Assembly: GCA_004570425.1 (NCBI GenBank)
Contig: SPQJ01000038.1
Span: 1 to 42,086 of the forward strand
Source of the DNA: Bacillus sp. AZ43
GTDB taxonomy: Bacteria > Actinomycetota > Actinomycetes > Mycobacteriales > Geodermatophilaceae
DNA: 42,086 nt
Reading direction: 5' to 3'
Below, one piece after another: positions 7,992-15,701 of this stretch. The notes below the pieces were generated by a model. That model ran no database searches. It saw nothing but the letters and a program-made list of their open reading frames with translations, and was not told where the DNA came from. Position numbers and translations under genes: made by a program. Position 1 is the first letter of the stretch. Every line of letters starts with the position of its first letter.

Positions 7992-8885
7992 GTGGCACGA
8001 CACCAGGGCATGGCCGACGCCGGTCGCGAGGAGATCTCCGGCCGGGTGCTGGCCGCGTGGGACGCCTTCATCGAGCGCGCCGAGACCGTGGACATGGACC
8101 GCCCCTCGCGGCTGGCCGGCTGGCGGGCGCACGAGATCTGCGTGCACCTGGGCTGCTGGCCCGACCACACCGCCATGGCCGACCTCATCGCCTCGGCGCG
8201 AGCCGGCGGTGCCGGCACTCCCCCGGACGTCGACGCCACGAACGCGCGGGTCACCGCCGCGCACCGCGACGCGTCGCGCGAGGAGGTGCTCGACGCTCTG
8301 CGGCGCAACCGCGAGGCGACGGCGCGGTACCTGGCCGACGAGCCGGTCGAGCTCGACACGGCGCCCACGGTGTCCGTCGTGGGCAGCATCCCGCTGCTGA
8401 GCGTCGTCCTGGGCCAGGCGTACGAGCTCGCCGTCCACGGGCTGGACCTCGTGTCCTGCGGCGCCGCTCCCCCGCCCCGCGACGTCCTCCGGTCGGGCCT
8501 CGCCGCGCTCGCCGACGTGACCGGCGGGCTGGCGGCGTCCATGGGCATCGACGGCCAGGTCACCCTCGCCACCCCCGAGGGTGGCTGGACGTTCACCTCC
8601 GCCGGCGGCGGGTGGACCGTGACACCGGCCGCGCCGGGACGCATCGACGGCCCGGCGGTCGAGGCCGACGCGGGGCTGCTGCTCGAGGCGGCGTCCGGGC
8701 GGATCAACCCGGTGCCCGCCGTGGCCCGCCGGAAGCTGAAGGTGCACGACGTCGGCGGCCTGCTGCAGCTGGCGCCGATCGTCCAGGCGGTGCCGGGCAT
8801 CCCCGGTGGACCGATCCTGCAGCTGGCCGCCCGGACCGTCGGCGGCGCCGGCGGCGTCCTCGGCCGGCTGTTCCGCCGGGGTTAG
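7992..8885 (+). CDS. MDMPI/DinB-fold protein (TIGR03083-like, possible mycothiol-dependent enzyme)
   Basis: The 297-residue protein has the features of the actinobacterial maleylpyruvate-isomerase-like group: a four-helix N-terminal domain with LAGWRAHEICVHLGCW (41-56, His47/His52) and ELAVHGLDL (144-152, His148), which are candidate metal ligands. The C-terminal part (about 165-297) is a smaller alpha/beta region. Members use mycothiol as cofactor or have no known substrate, so the reaction is not assigned. The start is GTG at 7992, with an in-frame ATG at 8010 as alternative. Its stop overlaps the stop of the convergent gene by four bases. Confidence 0.75.
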   Translation: MARHQGMADAGREEISGRVLAAWDAFIERAETVDMDRPSRLAGWRAHEICVHLGCWPDHTAMADLIASARAGGAGTPPDVDATNARVTAAHRDASREEVLDALRRNREATARYLADEPVELDTAPTVSVVGSIPLLSVVLGQAYELAVHGLDLVSCGAAPPPRDVLRSGLAALADVTGGLAASMGIDGQVTLATPEGGWTFTSAGGGWTVTPAAPGRIDGPAVEADAGLLLEAASGRINPVPAVARRKLKVHDVGGLLQLAPIVQAVPGIPGGPILQLAARTVGGAGGVLGRLFRRG

Positions 8886-9538
8886 ACCGGCTCCGGACGG
8901 CGCCGTCGCCAGGCCAGGACACCGAGGCCGGCCAGAGCGAGGACGACGGCGACCGCTGGCACGACCGTGGCCTCCGTCGCCCATCCCGCGAGCACGCCGG
9001 CCGACGCACCCACACCGACCTGGACGACGGTGCTCGGGAGGAGGCCGATCGCGGTCGCCACCGCGTACGGGGCGAACCGGACGGCGGTGAGGCCGGAGCC
9101 GTAGCTCAGCACGACGAACGGGACGACGGGCATCAGCCGCCCGGCGAGCACCGCCCAGAAGCCCCGGTCGACCATGAGCCGGTCGAGCCGGTCGAGCCGT
9201 GGGCCGGCGATGCGGTCGACGGCGGGCCGGCCGAGCGCCCGGCTGAGCCCGAAGGCCGACAGGCCCCCGAGCAGCCCGCCGGCCATGGCCACGGCCAGGG
9301 CGGGCCCGAACCCGAGCACGACGCCCAGCAGGACCGACACCGCCGAGCGCGGGACCGGGGCCAGCAGCACCAAACCTACGGCGAGCACGAGCACCGCCCA
9401 GCCCGCTCCCCCGGCGTCGTCCAGCCGGGTGCGGACGGCCTCCCCGGTGGGCAGGTCGACGGCGAGGGCGACCACGCACCCGGCGAGCACGAGGACGCCC
9501 AGGACGGCGGCGCGCGCCCAGGTGCCGTCGGTCCTCAC
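8882..9538 (-). CDS. TVP38/TMEM64 family (VTT-domain) membrane protein
   Basis: This is a 218-residue integral membrane protein with hydrophobic segments at about 10-28, 47-63, 66-98, 126-146, 155-172 and 190-210. It has the VTT/DedA-like signature: GRPAVDRIAG...LDRL, then GFWAVLAGRLMPVVPFVVLSYGSGL. Relatives act in lipid scrambling or small-molecule movement; the substrate here is unknown. The start is GTG at 9538; the ATG at 9613 is rejected because it would run into the M23 peptidase gene ending at 9571. It probably follows the M23 gene in one transcript (32-base gap). Confidence 0.83.
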   Translation of the reverse strand: MRTDGTWARAAVLGVLVLAGCVVALAVDLPTGEAVRTRLDDAGGAGWAVLVLAVGLVLLAPVPRSAVSVLLGVVLGFGPALAVAMAGGLLGGLSAFGLSRALGRPAVDRIAGPRLDRLDRLMVDRGFWAVLAGRLMPVVPFVVLSYGSGLTAVRFAPYAVATAIGLLPSTVVQVGVGASAGVLAGWATEATVVPAVAVVLALAGLGVLAWRRRRPEPV

Positions 9539-9570
9539 CGGGCCATCCTCGCCCGGCCGCGCCGCCGCGG

Positions 9571-10779
9571 TCAGCAGCCCCCGCCGAGCGAGATGCCGCG
9601 GGCGCTCAGCCACGGCACCGGGTTGCCCCGGTTCGCGTAGAGCCCGCCGGTGTGCACCTCGAAGTGCAGGTGCGGGCCGGTGGACTGGCCGCGGTTGCCG
9701 ACCTCGGCGATCTGGTGGCCCGCCTGCACCACCTCACCGGCGGACACGAACATCTGGTTGACGTGGCCGTAGAGGGTGATCGACCCGTCGCCGTGCTGGA
9801 CCGCCACGGCCAGGCCGAACCCGCTCGCCGGGCCCGCCTGCAGCACGATCCCGTCGGCCGGCGTGTAGACCGGCGTGCCGATCGGCGCGGCGATGTCGAT
9901 GCCGGCGTGCAGGGTGCCCCACCGGGTGCCGTAGCAGGAGGTGACCCGGCCGGTGGTCGGGGCGACGGCGCCCCCGGCCGCGGTGATGCTGGGCCCGGCC
10001 GCCTGACGCTGGGCCGCGGCCGCCTCGGCCCCCTGCGCACCCAGCAGCCGGGTCTCCGCCTCGCGGAGCTGGGCGTCGAGTCCGGCCTTCTCGGCGGCGA
10101 CGGCCTCGACGGTGCCCTGGGCGGCGGCGAGCTGCTCGGTCACGGCGGCCTCGGCCTCCTCCGCGGCGCGGGCCAGCTGGTCGCGCTCGGCGACCGCCGT
10201 GCGGGCGGCGCGGTCGGCCCGGGCCTCCCGGACCTCCACCTTCTCCATCTCCCGGAGCACCGCGGCGCGCCGGTCGCCGAGGTGGTCGAGCGTGGCCGCC
10301 TGCTGGAGCACCTCCGTCGGGCTGTCGGCGTCGAGCAGGATCGCGACGTCGCCGAAGGTGTCGTCCCCACCCATGTAGGCCTCCCGCCCGATGGTCGAGA
10401 CGTCCTCCTCGGCGGTTGCGACGGCGGCACGAGCCTCGGCGAGCTGGTCGGCGGTGGCGTTGGCCTCCTCCTGCGCGGCGGCGAGGGCGGCCTGCGCGGA
10501 GAGGGCGGCGCCGCTGGCGGCCTCGGCCTCGATGGTGAGGCGCTGCAGCGTCTCCTCGGCCGCGGCGACCCGGGCCTGGATCTCGGCGACCTGGGCGGCG
10601 AGGGCGTCGTGGTCGGCACGGGCGTCGGAGACCCGGTCGCCCGGTGCGGCGTGGGCGGCGGGCACCCCGAGCAGCGCGACGGCGAGGGCGCCGGCGACGA
10701 CGGCGGCCCGGCGCGTGCGCTTCCGGGGACGGTGCGGGTGGGCAGGTGCGGGCTGAACGGTGTGGTGCAGGGTCGCCAA
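9571..10779 (-). CDS. Secreted M23-family peptidase with N-terminal coiled coil (peptidoglycan endopeptidase)
   Basis: An exported cell-wall hydrolase or divisome activator. With the TTG start at 10779 it has 402 residues: a basic n-region (RPRKRTRR), a hydrophobic core and AAHA cleavage site near residue 44, a long Ala/Glu/Arg-rich coiled coil (about 48-260), and a C-terminal M23 domain (about 275-395). The zinc site is complete: His291 and Asp295 (HAGID), His339 (YGHVN) and His370/His372 (GPHLHFEV). The start was chosen because TTG follows GGAG by 9 bases and sits just after the riboswitch; an earlier start would lie inside the RNA element. Coiled-coil M23 proteins of this design resemble EnvC/RipA-type factors. 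Expression is probably under c-di-AMP control. Confidence 0.9.
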   Translation of the reverse strand: MATLHHTVQPAPAHPHRPRKRTRRAAVVAGALAVALLGVPAAHAAPGDRVSDARADHDALAAQVAEIQARVAAAEETLQRLTIEAEAASGAALSAQAALAAAQEEANATADQLAEARAAVATAEEDVSTIGREAYMGGDDTFGDVAILLDADSPTEVLQQAATLDHLGDRRAAVLREMEKVEVREARADRAARTAVAERDQLARAAEEAEAAVTEQLAAAQGTVEAVAAEKAGLDAQLREAETRLLGAQGAEAAAAQRQAAGPSITAAGGAVAPTTGRVTSCYGTRWGTLHAGIDIAAPIGTPVYTPADGIVLQAGPASGFGLAVAVQHGDGSITLYGHVNQMFVSAGEVVQAGHQIAEVGNRGQSTGPHLHFEVHTGGLYANRGNPVPWLSARGISLGGGC

Positions 10780-10800
10780 AGCGACACGTCTCCTGTCTTC

Positions 10801-10945
10801 GCGGCCGCCTACCGAGTTAGCTGACGGGTTCGGGCCGGAAGCTGCCCTACCTGCCCGGCGTCCCCGTGCGCGGGCAGGACTCACCCCAGGACTGCGGTGG
10901 GTCCCCGGTCCGCCCGGCCATCGGGACGGGCGGTTCGGCGGTGTC
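10801..10945 (-). promoter_or_regulatory. c-di-AMP riboswitch (ydaO/yuaA type)
   Basis: On the minus strand, directly before the M23 peptidase, the conserved blocks of the ydaO motif occur in order: GCCGAACCG at the 5' end (10931-10939), GGGGACCCAC in the middle, CTGGGGTGAGTCC, and the 3' block CCCGAACCCGTCAGCTAAC followed by TCGGTAGGCGG. The first and last blocks can pair to close the element. In actinobacteria this riboswitch class binds cyclic di-AMP and turns off cell-wall hydrolase genes (rpf, NlpC/P60 and M23 types). The RNA ends about 20 bases before the TTG start. Boundaries are by eye. Confidence 0.92.
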
Positions 10946-11121
10946 CGTCCGGTGCCCTCTGGTTTCGAGGGTCGGATCCCGGCCGGACCTCGCACGACGG
11001 TACGGGTGCGCCAACCGATTGTCACGGCAACGTAACGAAGCGCAGGTCAGCCGCTCGCCCCCTCGCCGGCGCACCCTTCCGGCCGGTCGCGAGGCGCCGA
11101 TCTGGCAGGCTGTCCCGCGCG

Positions 11122-11195
11122 GGGGCGGTAGCTCAGCCGGTCAGAGCATGGGACTCATAATCCCTGGGTCGTGGGTTCGAGCCCCACCCGCCCCA
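11122..11195 (+). tRNA. tRNA-Met (CAT anticodon), elongator type
   Basis: A full cloverleaf can be drawn. The acceptor stem GGGGCGG (11122-11128) pairs with CCGCCCC (11188-11194). The D arm is GCTC...GAGC, the anticodon loop CTCATAA, and the T arm GTGGG-TTCGAGC-CCCAC (11171-11187). The discriminator base is A at 11195; the encoded sequence continues CC but not A, so CCA must be added. The outer pair of the anticodon stem is a U-U mismatch. The G1-C72 pair and the A before TGGGA argue for elongator rather than initiator Met; a tRNA-Ile with modified CAT cannot be fully excluded. Confidence 0.93.
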
Positions 11196-11243
11196 CCGGT
11201 CGCCGGCCTGCGGCTTCACCTGTGCGGGACGGCCGCCGCGGGC

Positions 11244-11924
11244 CTACCCCTGCCGGCGCACCATCTCGGTGATCCAGACGGGCGCGTACGGGGACGTGCA
11301 GCCCGGCGACGTCGGGTAGTCCTCCAGCACCCGCAGCCGCTCGCCGATGTCCATGGCGCGGGCACGGTGCTCGGGGTGCTCGATCCCGATGTGGGCCAGG
11401 CACTCGTTCATCGCCCACTGCAGCCGGTCCGGGGCGTCCTTCATCCGCGCCTCGACGATGTCGAGCAGGCCGGCGAGGTCGAGCCCGTCGACGTCCTTCC
11501 GCACGCGCTCGGAGGTCAGCGCCCAGCCGGCGCTCGCGACCACCGGGTCCGGATCGTCGAACCAGGCCACCCGCAGCTCTTCGGCGTGGGGGTTCTTCTT
11601 CACCACGTAGTTGACGAGCCAGTCGTGCACCTTGGGGCTGCGGGCCTCGCGCAGCATGGCGTCCAGCTCGTCGCGCCCGAACGCCTTGGGACGGCAGATC
11701 AGCAGGGCGAGCAGCCGCGCCGCGGTGTCGCCCGTCCGCCAGAGCTCCCGCGCCAGTTCCTGCTGCGTCTTCAGCCGCTTCGCGACGGCGCGCAGCTTGC
11801 CGAGGTTCACCCCGTGGTCGTCACCGTGCCGCTCGTTGACCTCGCGCATCCGCGGGTCCTCGAGCCCGGCCAGCTCGGCCATCACCTCGGCCAGGGTCGT
11901 CCCGGCCACCGTCGTGTCGGTCAT
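11244..11924 (-). CDS. DNA alkylation repair protein, AlkD-like (HEAT repeats)
   Basis: The 226-residue protein is all-helical and matches the AlkD/AlkC-type DNA glycosylase family that removes alkylated bases without base flipping. Visible are repeated helical units such as LGKLRAVAKRLKTQQELARELW, RLLALLICRPKAF and VHDWLVNYVVKKNP, plus WALTSERVRKD. Length fits the short AlkD type. The start is ATG at 11924 with GGAGA 6 bases upstream. It is a single gene that diverges from the 12133 surface-protein gene. The family call is good; the exact base substrate is not known. Confidence 0.82.
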   Translation of the reverse strand: MTDTTVAGTTLAEVMAELAGLEDPRMREVNERHGDDHGVNLGKLRAVAKRLKTQQELARELWRTGDTAARLLALLICRPKAFGRDELDAMLREARSPKVHDWLVNYVVKKNPHAEELRVAWFDDPDPVVASAGWALTSERVRKDVDGLDLAGLLDIVEARMKDAPDRLQWAMNECLAHIGIEHPEHRARAMDIGERLRVLEDYPTSPGCTSPYAPVWITEMVRRQG

Positions 11925-12132
11925 GTCGGTCTCCTGTCCGTCACGGGCACGTGCAGCCTAGGGCGAGCTCGCGACACCACCAGCCCCCTCACCTTCGGTT
12001 AGTGTGCGATCACTTTCAGCGGCGGCGTCTGAACGGCAGGCCAACTCCTCCCGCACACGCGCCGGCGGCGATGGACCAGGCGCGCCCGTCCGGGGACGCT
12101 GGGTCCGTCGTTGCACGGTCGGGGGGACACCG
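11925..12132. other. Divergent promoter region of the alkD-like and PT-repeat genes
   Basis: These 208 bases separate two divergent starts. A somewhat AT-richer patch (about 11995-12020, TTCGGTTAGTGTGCGATCAC) could carry the + strand promoter. No clear operator or hairpin is seen. Confidence 0.3.
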
Positions 12133-13155
12133 ATGGGCAAGCAGCAGAGGACCGGCGCGGGCCGCTCGATCCACGTGATCGGGACGGCCTGCGGCACGCT
12201 CACGGTTGCCGCGGTCGTGTCCGCCGTCTACCCGGCCGTCGCCTCGCTCCCCCGGGCCGACGCGCGCGCGGCCACCCCCGACGAGCGCATCTGGCCCGCC
12301 ATCGACGACACGCCCCCGACCGCCGGGCCGCTCGAGGTGCCCTCCATCGGCGTCGTCGTCGACGACTTCGACGCCCGTCTGGCCGAGCTGGACGCCGCCC
12401 GCGCCGCGGAGGACGTCCCATCCCGACCACCGCCGCCGCCGGACGAGGACGCCGGACCGGAGGAGTCGCCCGAGCCGCCGGCGGCGCCCCCGGTGGACGA
12501 GCCGATCCCGGCCGCTCCCGAGGTCGCCGGGCCGCCGTCGGTCGCCGCGGACCCGCCCCCGCCGGACACCGGCGACGAGGCGCCGCCTGAGACCACCCCC
12601 ACGGTCACGCCGTCGGCGACGCCCACGCCGACGCCCACACCGACGCCGACGCCGACGCCGACACCCACGCCTAGCCCGACCCCGACGCCTACCCCGACAC
12701 CCACGCCCACCCCGACACCCACCCCGACGCCGGAGGTCCCGGAGGACGAGGTGCTGGCCCTCGGCGAGCGCTACGAGAAGAAGGACGCGGCCGGCGACGT
12801 CGTCTTCTCCCTCACCCTCGTCGGCGTCGCCGCCGACCAGGTCTGCGCGGCCGGCGCCGTCCCGGCGGAGAACGGGCACCTGATCGGCCTGCGGGTCGAG
12901 GTCGTCGACGCCGGTGCCGACCCGCCGATCGGGGCCGCCGACTTCCGGTTCGTCGGCGCGGACGGCACCACCACCGCCGACGTCGACACGGACGCCTCGA
13001 CCGCCTGCCTGGACGACGCGGCGCGCTGGCCCGCCGGGCACCCCGGTGCCGGCGCCCCGGTCGCGGGCACGATCGTGCTCGACGTCCCGACCACCACCGG
13101 CACGATCGTCTACCGCCCCGCCGACTGGCCGGCGGCGCTGCGCTGGACCGTCTGA
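12133..13155 (+). CDS. Membrane-anchored/secreted protein with Pro-Thr repeat stalk and C-terminal beta domain
   Basis: The 340-residue protein has an N-terminal hydrophobic segment (about 14-38) ending near Ala-rich RADARAA, an acidic Pro-rich stretch (95-153), a Pro-Thr dipeptide stalk (about 154-200) and a folded C-terminal domain (207-340) with two cysteines (238 and 292). The C-terminal domain looks like the small immunoglobulin-like folds found in DUF4352/MPT63-type secreted actinobacterial proteins, but this is tentative. PT-rich stalks in actinobacteria are often mannosylated and span the cell wall. The start is ATG at 12133; upstream in-frame sequence lacks coding character. No function is claimed. 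Confidence 0.7.
   Translation: MGKQQRTGAGRSIHVIGTACGTLTVAAVVSAVYPAVASLPRADARAATPDERIWPAIDDTPPTAGPLEVPSIGVVVDDFDARLAELDAARAAEDVPSRPPPPPDEDAGPEESPEPPAAPPVDEPIPAAPEVAGPPSVAADPPPPDTGDEAPPETTPTVTPSATPTPTPTPTPTPTPTPTPSPTPTPTPTPTPTPTPTPTPEVPEDEVLALGERYEKKDAAGDVVFSLTLVGVAADQVCAAGAVPAENGHLIGLRVEVVDAGADPPIGAADFRFVGADGTTTADVDTDASTACLDDAARWPAGHPGAGAPVAGTIVLDVPTTTGTIVYRPADWPAALRWTV
12592..12732 (+). repeat. Hexanucleotide repeat tract coding for (Pro-Thr)n
   Basis: About 23 consecutive six-base units of the form CCNACN (mostly CCGACG, CCCACG, CCGACA) encode alternating Thr and Pro, with one Ser substitution. Third positions vary among units, so the tract is an old or selected repeat, not a fresh slippage product. 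Changes by whole units keep frame and would alter stalk length. Confidence 0.9.
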
Positions 13156-13178
13156 CCGTTCCAGCGGCCGGACGCGAC

Positions 13179-13212
13179 CGTGGGGGCCGGGACGCTCGTC
13201 CCGACCCCCACG
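13179..13212. terminator. Bidirectional terminator hairpin
   Basis: CGTGGGGG and CCCCCACG (8 bp), then one C-A mismatch, then CGGGACG and CGTCCCG (7 bp) around a 2-base centre form a very stable hairpin. It sits between the convergent ends of the PT-repeat gene (13155) and the metalloprotease gene (13225), where a shared terminator is expected. There is no strong T run on either side. Confidence 0.75.
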
Positions 13213-13224
13213 ACGCGTGCGGTG

Positions 13225-15342
13225 CTACTTGTTCTTCTTCACCACCGAGTAGTCGTAGGTGGCGTCGAGGACGGCGAGGTCCCCGGTCGGCAGGTTGGAC
13301 ACGGACACCACGAAGTCGCTGGCCTGGCCGTTCGCGCACTTCGTGTTCAGCGTGTACGTGCTGATCCGGTCGCCGGTGAACCGGTAGACGACGTTGCCCG
13401 CGTCATCGGTCAGCTCGCCGGCCGTGGTGCTGCCGGGCGTCAGGTCGCAGGTCGAGATGACCTGGACCGTCCAGTTGTTGTCCTGCTCGCCGGTCGTCTC
13501 GATCCACTCGTCGGAGGAGACGGCCGCCGGGGCGCCGTCCACCGTGACGTCGTCGATGAACCAGCCCGTGTCGAGGTACGCGGCGTCGGTGGAGTAGCGC
13601 CACCGGACGTCCGTGGCCCCGGCCGGGACGGTCACCTCGTACTGCACGTACTGCGGCTCGTCCTCGAAGTACACCCCACCCGAGGTGCCGGTGATCCCGT
13701 TGCCCTCGGTGTTGTTGCCGTGCGGGTTGTCGTCGGTCGACACGACGGTGTCCGTGCCGGCGAGCTCCACCGGGACGGTCACCCACACGCCACCGACCAG
13801 GGCCTCGACGAAGCCGTAGTCCCAGCCCTCCTCGATGAAGTGCCAGTTCCAGAAGGCCACGGTCTCGCCGCCGGACACCGGGGTGTCGAGGCCGAGCTCG
13901 GTGTCGGTCTGGCTGGCGTAGCCGCCCCACCAGTGCGTCTCGCCGGTGTGCGGCGCCACCTGGGCGGCGTCCTCACCGTCGAACTCCAGCGCCACCCGCG
14001 GGCCGGGGTTGCGGAACTTCTCGTAGGAGACGCCGAAGGGCAGCGCGGTGCCGTCGGGCCGGTTCTCCGCCCGGCTCCACTTGGCCTCCGGCTGCGCGCC
14101 GGCGTAGCTGCCCCGGTCGTCCCAGAACTCGTCGTTGGCGATGTCGACGGTGTAGCCGCCCGACGCCGGGCCGAGGTCGAAGTTCTCCAGGTCCCAGAGC
14201 GCCGACTCCTCGTCGTCGAGGTACATCGTCACCGCCCAGTCCTGGAACAGCTCCGCCGCCGAGCGCAGGCCCGCGCCGGTCCGGGCGTTGAACTCGTCGA
14301 TGGCGTTCTGCACGCCCTCCATGCCGTCGGCCTGCTCCGCGAAGACCAGCTTGATCAGCAGGTCGCCGGCGGCGGCGTCGTACTCCTCGTCGGGGGTCAG
14401 GCCGTCGCCGTTGCCACCCGCCTGCTCCCAGAGGTAGGCGAAGTAGCTGAAGGAGGCACCGTAGTTCTCCAGACCGCCGCCCCAGCGGGTCAGCGAGGTC
14501 TCCCGGTGGAAGACCTGCTGGTACGTGAGGTGGCTGCCGGTCATGTCGTAGCCGTTGAGGAAGGCCGCGACGTCGGCCAGCCCCTCGTCGACCCAGGACA
14601 GCTCGCCGGAGTCGGAGTAGTTCATGAGCAGGTGCTCGAGCTCGTGGGCGATGACGCCCTCGTACAGCTCGGGGCTGTCGTTCGCCGGGTCGCCGTCGCT
14701 CCACGGCGCGCTGCTGGGGTCGGCACCGACGCGGTTGGCCCAGTCGAACGAGTCGAGGACGATGACGTTCATGCCCAGGCTGTCGATGAAGTCCGGGGCG
14801 AAGTAGCCGGCGGTGTAGCTGGTCTGCGCGCAGTCGTAGTAGTTCTCGTCCTGGACGTTGTAGACGAGGGTGACCAGCGAGTCGCTGTTCTCGTCGGCGG
14901 GGTCGGCCAGCCCGATCGGCCCGAAGTGGGCCTCGTTGACGGCGACGATCTGGTCGCGCAGCTCGTCGCCGAGCAGGTCGATCTGCTCCTGGCTGACCTG
15001 GTAGTCGGCCGGGTCGTGGGTCGCGCAGGGCACGAACTCGTCATCGGGAGCATGGTCGAACGCCGGGTCCATGCTGTGGCCCTCGCCGTCCTCGTCCGTG
15101 GGCACGTAGACGTAGACCGGCGTGCCCTCGGCCGTGGTGTCGGAGTACCGCAGCTCGAAGGGCTGGTAGTAGGTGCCACCGGCGGCCGAGTCGTTGATCG
15201 GGACGACGATGCGGGTGTCCCCCGCGTCGCCCGACGCCGCCGTCTCGTCCTGGTGGTCGGCCATCGCCGGGGACGCCAGCCCGACGACGGCGAGTGCGGC
15301 CGCGGCGGACCCCGCCGTCAGCCTCCTCGTGAAGATGCGCAT
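13225..15342 (-). CDS. Secreted zinc metalloprotease (HExxH, gluzincin-like) with immune-inhibitor-A-like C-terminal region
   Basis: The 705-residue protein begins with a signal peptide (RIFTRR, hydrophobic core, cleavage near AMA-DH at 28). The zinc motif HELEH is at 233-237 and is followed by WVDEGLAD (250-257), whose Glu253 is the likely third ligand; this arrangement suits gluzincins such as the M30 group. The C-terminal half has several beta modules including a segment LDTGWFIDDVTVDG typical of the immune inhibitor A (M6) C-terminal region. The metal site and tail therefore point to a mixed family membership. It is exported, is very acidic, and has no visible inhibitor or operon partner. 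The start is ATG at 15342 with GAGAGG upstream. Confidence 0.82.
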   Translation of the reverse strand: MRIFTRRLTAGSAAAALAVVGLASPAMADHQDETAASGDAGDTRIVVPINDSAAGGTYYQPFELRYSDTTAEGTPVYVYVPTDEDGEGHSMDPAFDHAPDDEFVPCATHDPADYQVSQEQIDLLGDELRDQIVAVNEAHFGPIGLADPADENSDSLVTLVYNVQDENYYDCAQTSYTAGYFAPDFIDSLGMNVIVLDSFDWANRVGADPSSAPWSDGDPANDSPELYEGVIAHELEHLLMNYSDSGELSWVDEGLADVAAFLNGYDMTGSHLTYQQVFHRETSLTRWGGGLENYGASFSYFAYLWEQAGGNGDGLTPDEEYDAAAGDLLIKLVFAEQADGMEGVQNAIDEFNARTGAGLRSAAELFQDWAVTMYLDDEESALWDLENFDLGPASGGYTVDIANDEFWDDRGSYAGAQPEAKWSRAENRPDGTALPFGVSYEKFRNPGPRVALEFDGEDAAQVAPHTGETHWWGGYASQTDTELGLDTPVSGGETVAFWNWHFIEEGWDYGFVEALVGGVWVTVPVELAGTDTVVSTDDNPHGNNTEGNGITGTSGGVYFEDEPQYVQYEVTVPAGATDVRWRYSTDAAYLDTGWFIDDVTVDGAPAAVSSDEWIETTGEQDNNWTVQVISTCDLTPGSTTAGELTDDAGNVVYRFTGDRISTYTLNTKCANGQASDFVVSVSNLPTGDLAVLDATYDYSVVKKNK

Positions 15343-15545
15343 GTGTCTGCCTCTCGACGCCCGGTCCCCGGAAGGCCCGGACCCCCTCGTGAGATCGGCG
15401 GCGACGCCGCCCGGTCCGGCCGATCCGGACTGATGAGGAACGTAAACAAACGGCCTGACGCTTTGCAGTAGTGACTTCACCGTCCGCAACTGGTAGTGGA
15501 GCCGTCCGGCCTGCGCCGTCGGGACGGCTGCGGCAGGCTCGCCCC
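15343..15545. other. Promoter region between divergent metalloprotease and kinase genes
   Basis: About 200 bases without a gene. The stretch 15434-15490 (GTAAACAAACG...TTTGCAGTAGTGAC) is the most AT-rich part and probably holds the metalloprotease promoter on the minus strand. No hairpin or operator stands out. Confidence 0.35.
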
Positions 15546-15674
15546 ATGACCACACCCGCGTCCGGCGACCCGCAGCCCCGCGACATCGCGCTCGAGCAGG
15601 AGACGCCGGAGATGGAGGCCGACCTGGAGGCGCAGAGCGAGCCCGAGGACGGCGGGAGGACCGACGCGTCCTGA
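15546..15674 (+). CDS. Small acidic protein (42 residues) ahead of the kinase
   Basis: A short ORF starts with ATG at 15546 (MTTPASGDPQPRDIALEQE) and ends 27 bases before the kinase start. It is rich in Glu, Asp and Pro with no hydrophobic core, so it would be disordered and cytoplasmic. Position suggests co-transcription with the kinase. It matches nothing I recognise; the case for coding rests on its spacing, its acidic composition and the good codon pattern. It could still be non-coding. Confidence 0.5.
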   Translation: MTTPASGDPQPRDIALEQETPEMEADLEAQSEPEDGGRTDAS

Positions 15675-15701
15675 CCTGCGCTCCGGGGTAGGAACGGGCC
15701 C

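Noticed and set aside
10780-11025. N-terminal extension of the M23 peptidase
   Set aside because: It would translate the riboswitch; the signal peptide starts only after the TTG at 10779.
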